Notes under the pieces: model-generated
What the model saw: only the letters and a program-made list of their open reading frames with translations
Database searches by the model: none
Told to the model about the DNA's origin: nothing
Made by a program: the position numbers and the translations under genes
Part shown: piece after piece, positions 5,310-7,055 of the stretch
Layout: the number at the start of each line of letters is the position of its first letter
Numbering within the stretch: the stretch's first letter is position 1
Source: Candidatus Poribacteria bacterium
GTDB lineage: Bacteria > Poribacteria > WGA-4E > WGA-3G
Assembly: GCA_028818995.1 (NCBI GenBank)
Contig: JAPPMR010000945.1
Span: 1 to 7,055 of the forward strand
Length of the DNA stretch: 7,055 nt
Direction of reading: 5' to 3'

Positions 5310-6797
5310 TCAAGAACGCCCTCTGATAGGATCAATATGTGGTGAATACCCTGGAGGAAGTCGATCACTTGATGAACGTCCATCTTGAAACAGTTGGTCC
5401 GCATCCGGATTATCAGGTTCAATCGGTGGCGGGAATTCGCGCCATCTATTCCCATCAAGTGGAACGTCATAACCGTCCTCTTGGAACCAGTTTATCAAAC
5501 GTTCCCGATAATCTCTGAGTGTTCGTCCATAACCTGGATTACCGGCAAGATTTCGTTCATCAAGCCTGCCTGATAAACGTCTGAAAAGCCATTCCTTTTG
5601 ATCGGCAGCAGAATAGATGTATTTGTATTCATCTGTCAAAAGCATATACAGACCTCTGTTTTCACCTGACAATTGTCCGATGATAGCATCTCGATCTGTA
5701 TTGCCGATGGCAACATCCGCCAAGTCAACGCCACTATGTTTATCGTGTGGTGCTAAACCTGCTGCGCCCAAACTTGTTGGTAGCACGTCAACAAGACTCG
5801 TTGGCGTATTGCATTGAACGTTTGCCTCAAAACGTCTGGGATAGCGGACAAGTAACGGTATACGGGCAGCTGCATCAAGAAATGAGCGTTTGCCATAGCA
5901 GTCATAGTCGCCAAGTAATTCTCCATGGTCTGAAGTGTAAAGTATTAAGGTATTGTTAAGTTCACCTTCAGTTTCAAGATAATCAAGGATTCTACCGACC
6001 TGATAGTCAATGAATGAGATAGCGGCATAGTAGGCGGCACGCATCGTCCTGAGAAGATTCATATCTCTACCCTGGTCCCGATATTTGTAGCGATTTTGAT
6101 GTCTGTTCCAATGCGTGTGCAGCTGCTCATAATCTGGTGGTAGGAACGGCAACGGCATTTCGACTGTTCGGTAGAGTCTATTCCATGGCACAGGTGATTC
6201 AAATGGTGGATGCGGCTTGATGAAACTGCTCCAACACAAAAAGGGTCTGTCCTTATCGCGTTGAGAAAGGAATTGAAGTGTCTTGTCTCCTACCCACTGC
6301 GTATGGTGTAGCCGGGCAGGAAGTTGTGATGGTTGTGGGATGTAGTAGTATTCACTTCGTTCACCGTGTGGAGCAATAATATGGTCATAGCCGTTCTCAT
6401 GGAGAAATTCAGTGAAATCATCAGGACCGGCACCCTCTTCTGAGAAATCTCTGGTTTCAAACCCCCACATTTTGCGTCCTTGAGGCGTAAAGTGCATCTT
6501 ACCGATACCGTGTGTCTGATACCCCACCTCATTCAGCAGCTCCATCACTGACGGACGCTCCTGTGGCATTGCGGAATTGGTTGTGCAGCCTGTTTCGTGC
6601 GGCCACTGCCCAAGCAGGAAACTACAGCGAGATGCTACACACACAGGGGAAGGACAGTATGCTGAAGTAAAACTTGTTCCTTCGCGAACAATTCGGTCAA
6701 GTGCAGGTGTCTGAATAATAGGGTTTCCGAGTGCTCCTACCGTGTCGAAACGCTGCTGATCTGTCATGAGAAAAATGATATTTGGTTTTTTTGCCAT
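5310..6797 (-). CDS. Sulfatase (type I, formylglycine-dependent, S1-like)
   Basis: A 495-residue alkaline-phosphatase-superfamily sulfatase, which hydrolyses sulfate esters. Metal and catalytic sites are visible: Asp13 in Thr-Asp-Gln-Gln, the maturation motif Cys53-Val-Ala-Ser-Arg57 whose Cys becomes formylglycine, Gly-Lys100-x-His102, His196-Pro-Pro, Ser-Asp290-His291-Gly and Lys303. The C-terminal Leu-Phe ... Asn-Leu-Ala block (404-418) is typical of the family. The motif has Ala where most sulfatases have Pro, a known alternative. A maturase (FGE or anSME) is required and is not in this window. There is no signal peptide; the protein starts directly with Met-Ala-Lys-Lys-Pro-Asn-Ile, so it appears cytoplasmic. 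That would suit a small imported or internal sulfate ester rather than an external polymer. AAAGGA (6809-6814 on the other strand) lies 11 nt before the ATG, a somewhat long spacing. The substrate cannot be read from the sequence. Confidence 0.93.
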   Translation of the reverse strand: MAKKPNIIFLMTDQQRFDTVGALGNPIIQTPALDRIVREGTSFTSAYCPSPVCVASRCSFLLGQWPHETGCTTNSAMPQERPSVMELLNEVGYQTHGIGKMHFTPQGRKMWGFETRDFSEEGAGPDDFTEFLHENGYDHIIAPHGERSEYYYIPQPSQLPARLHHTQWVGDKTLQFLSQRDKDRPFLCWSSFIKPHPPFESPVPWNRLYRTVEMPLPFLPPDYEQLHTHWNRHQNRYKYRDQGRDMNLLRTMRAAYYAAISFIDYQVGRILDYLETEGELNNTLILYTSDHGELLGDYDCYGKRSFLDAAARIPLLVRYPRRFEANVQCNTPTSLVDVLPTSLGAAGLAPHDKHSGVDLADVAIGNTDRDAIIGQLSGENRGLYMLLTDEYKYIYSAADQKEWLFRRLSGRLDERNLAGNPGYGRTLRDYRERLINWFQEDGYDVPLDGNRWREFPPPIEPDNPDADQLFQDGRSSSDRLPPGYSPHIDPIRGRS

Positions 6798-6842
6798 GCG
6801 GGTTCCGGTCCTTTAAGGAAATGTATGGTGTGTTATAGATAT

Positions 6843-6871
6843 AGCATAGCACCTTTTTAAGGCGAATACAA
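6843..6871 (-). promoter_or_regulatory. Putative extended -10 promoter of the sulfatase gene
   Basis: On the - strand, TTGTAT (6866-6871) and TATGCT (6843-6848) are 17 nt apart, and TGC directly precedes the -10 hexamer, giving the TGn extended -10 feature. Transcription would start near 6836, leaving a leader of about 40 nt. This is the best match in the intergenic region and probably drives both - strand genes. Confidence 0.45.
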
Positions 6872-7055
6872 TTATTTTTATAATTCACCATATTTATCGG
6901 ATACGCTTTAGAAAAACGAATTGTACCTATAAAATAAACCAAACCAAGTAAAAATACCCTACAATTTTCACAATTTCCTGAAAAACTTACAAAAATTGTA
7001 AAAAAATCTGCAATTTGCTATTAACTTTTTCTATTTAAGACATATATAAGATTAA
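6872..7055. other. AT-rich intergenic DNA with repeated ACAATT boxes
   Basis: No credible gene is visible from the sulfatase promoter to the window edge. ACAATT or its complement recurs: 6868-6873 (just across the left boundary), 6919-6924 (complement), 6961-6966, 6970-6975, and in the palindrome at 6987-7001. On the + strand, TTAACT (7021-7026) and TATATA (7043-7048), 16 nt apart, could be a weak promoter for a divergent gene beyond the edge. Given the base composition these are only tentative. Confidence 0.4.
6987..7001. promoter_or_regulatory. Palindrome TTACAA-AAA-TTGTAA, operator candidate
   Basis: Six-base arms (6987-6992 and 6996-7001) are exact reverse complements around three A residues. 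The site lies about 115 bp upstream of the proposed -35 of the sulfatase promoter, among several related ACAATT boxes. It could bind a dimeric regulator; chance in AT-rich DNA is not excluded. Confidence 0.3.

Noticed and set aside
5228..5470. 80-codon - strand frame between the sulfatase and ligase genes
   Set aside because: Mostly an alternate frame of the sulfatase C-terminus; the protein looks random.
6697..6942. 81-codon - strand frame covering the sulfatase start
   Set aside because: It would cover the sulfatase promoter and start in another frame, and its sequence lacks any family signature.
1..7055. Mobile element, CRISPR array, tRNA or riboswitch
   Set aside because: No transposase or integrase, no regularly spaced repeats, no cloverleaf and no recognised aptamer core were seen in the intergenic stretches.

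Overview
The window looks like a chromosomal segment of a free-living or host-associated bacterium with fairly AT-rich intergenic DNA and Shine-Dalgarno sites of the AGGTGA/AAGGA type. A cytoplasmic-type sulfatase, a PaaK/CapK-like adenylate-forming enzyme and a GlmU-like/DUF89 fusion together recall sulfatase-rich marine or sponge-associated phyla such as Poribacteria, Planctomycetes or relatives. That placement is an impression from gene style, not a demonstrated assignment. No rRNA, tRNA, CRISPR array, transposase or integrase is visible.

Left part (1-1249, + strand): the 3' end of a small gene runs in from the left edge. It is followed by a full-length paralogue (139 aa) and, 14 nt later, a 136-aa partner gene. 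The two complete genes form a tight two-gene unit of conserved-hypothetical type, compact enough to suggest a toxin-antitoxin-like or other accessory module, although neither carries a fold I can name. The 145-nt gap in front of the pair holds a plausible sigma70 promoter framed by a perfect 9-bp inverted repeat. A second perfect 9-bp inverted repeat overlaps the stop codon of the upstream paralogue.

Middle (1351-3807, + strand): an 818-aa multidomain protein. A 60-residue extension of unknown role precedes a GlmU-like sugar-1-phosphate nucleotidyltransferase domain and a short left-handed beta-helix. A complete DUF89/ARMT1-like metal-dependent phosphatase domain stands where GlmU would have its acetyltransferase catalytic region. 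This is the most unusual object in the window.

Right part (3857-6797, - strand): a sulfatase with its own recognisable upstream promoter, followed 85 nt later by a phenylacetate-CoA ligase/CapK-like adenylate-forming protein. These two genes converge on the 818-aa gene. Together the three large genes hint at handling of sugar phosphates, sulfated substrates and acyl adenylates, as in surface polysaccharide or glycoconjugate metabolism, but the sequence does not prove a shared pathway. The right end (6872-7055) is AT-rich non-coding DNA with several ACAATT-type boxes and one palindrome.
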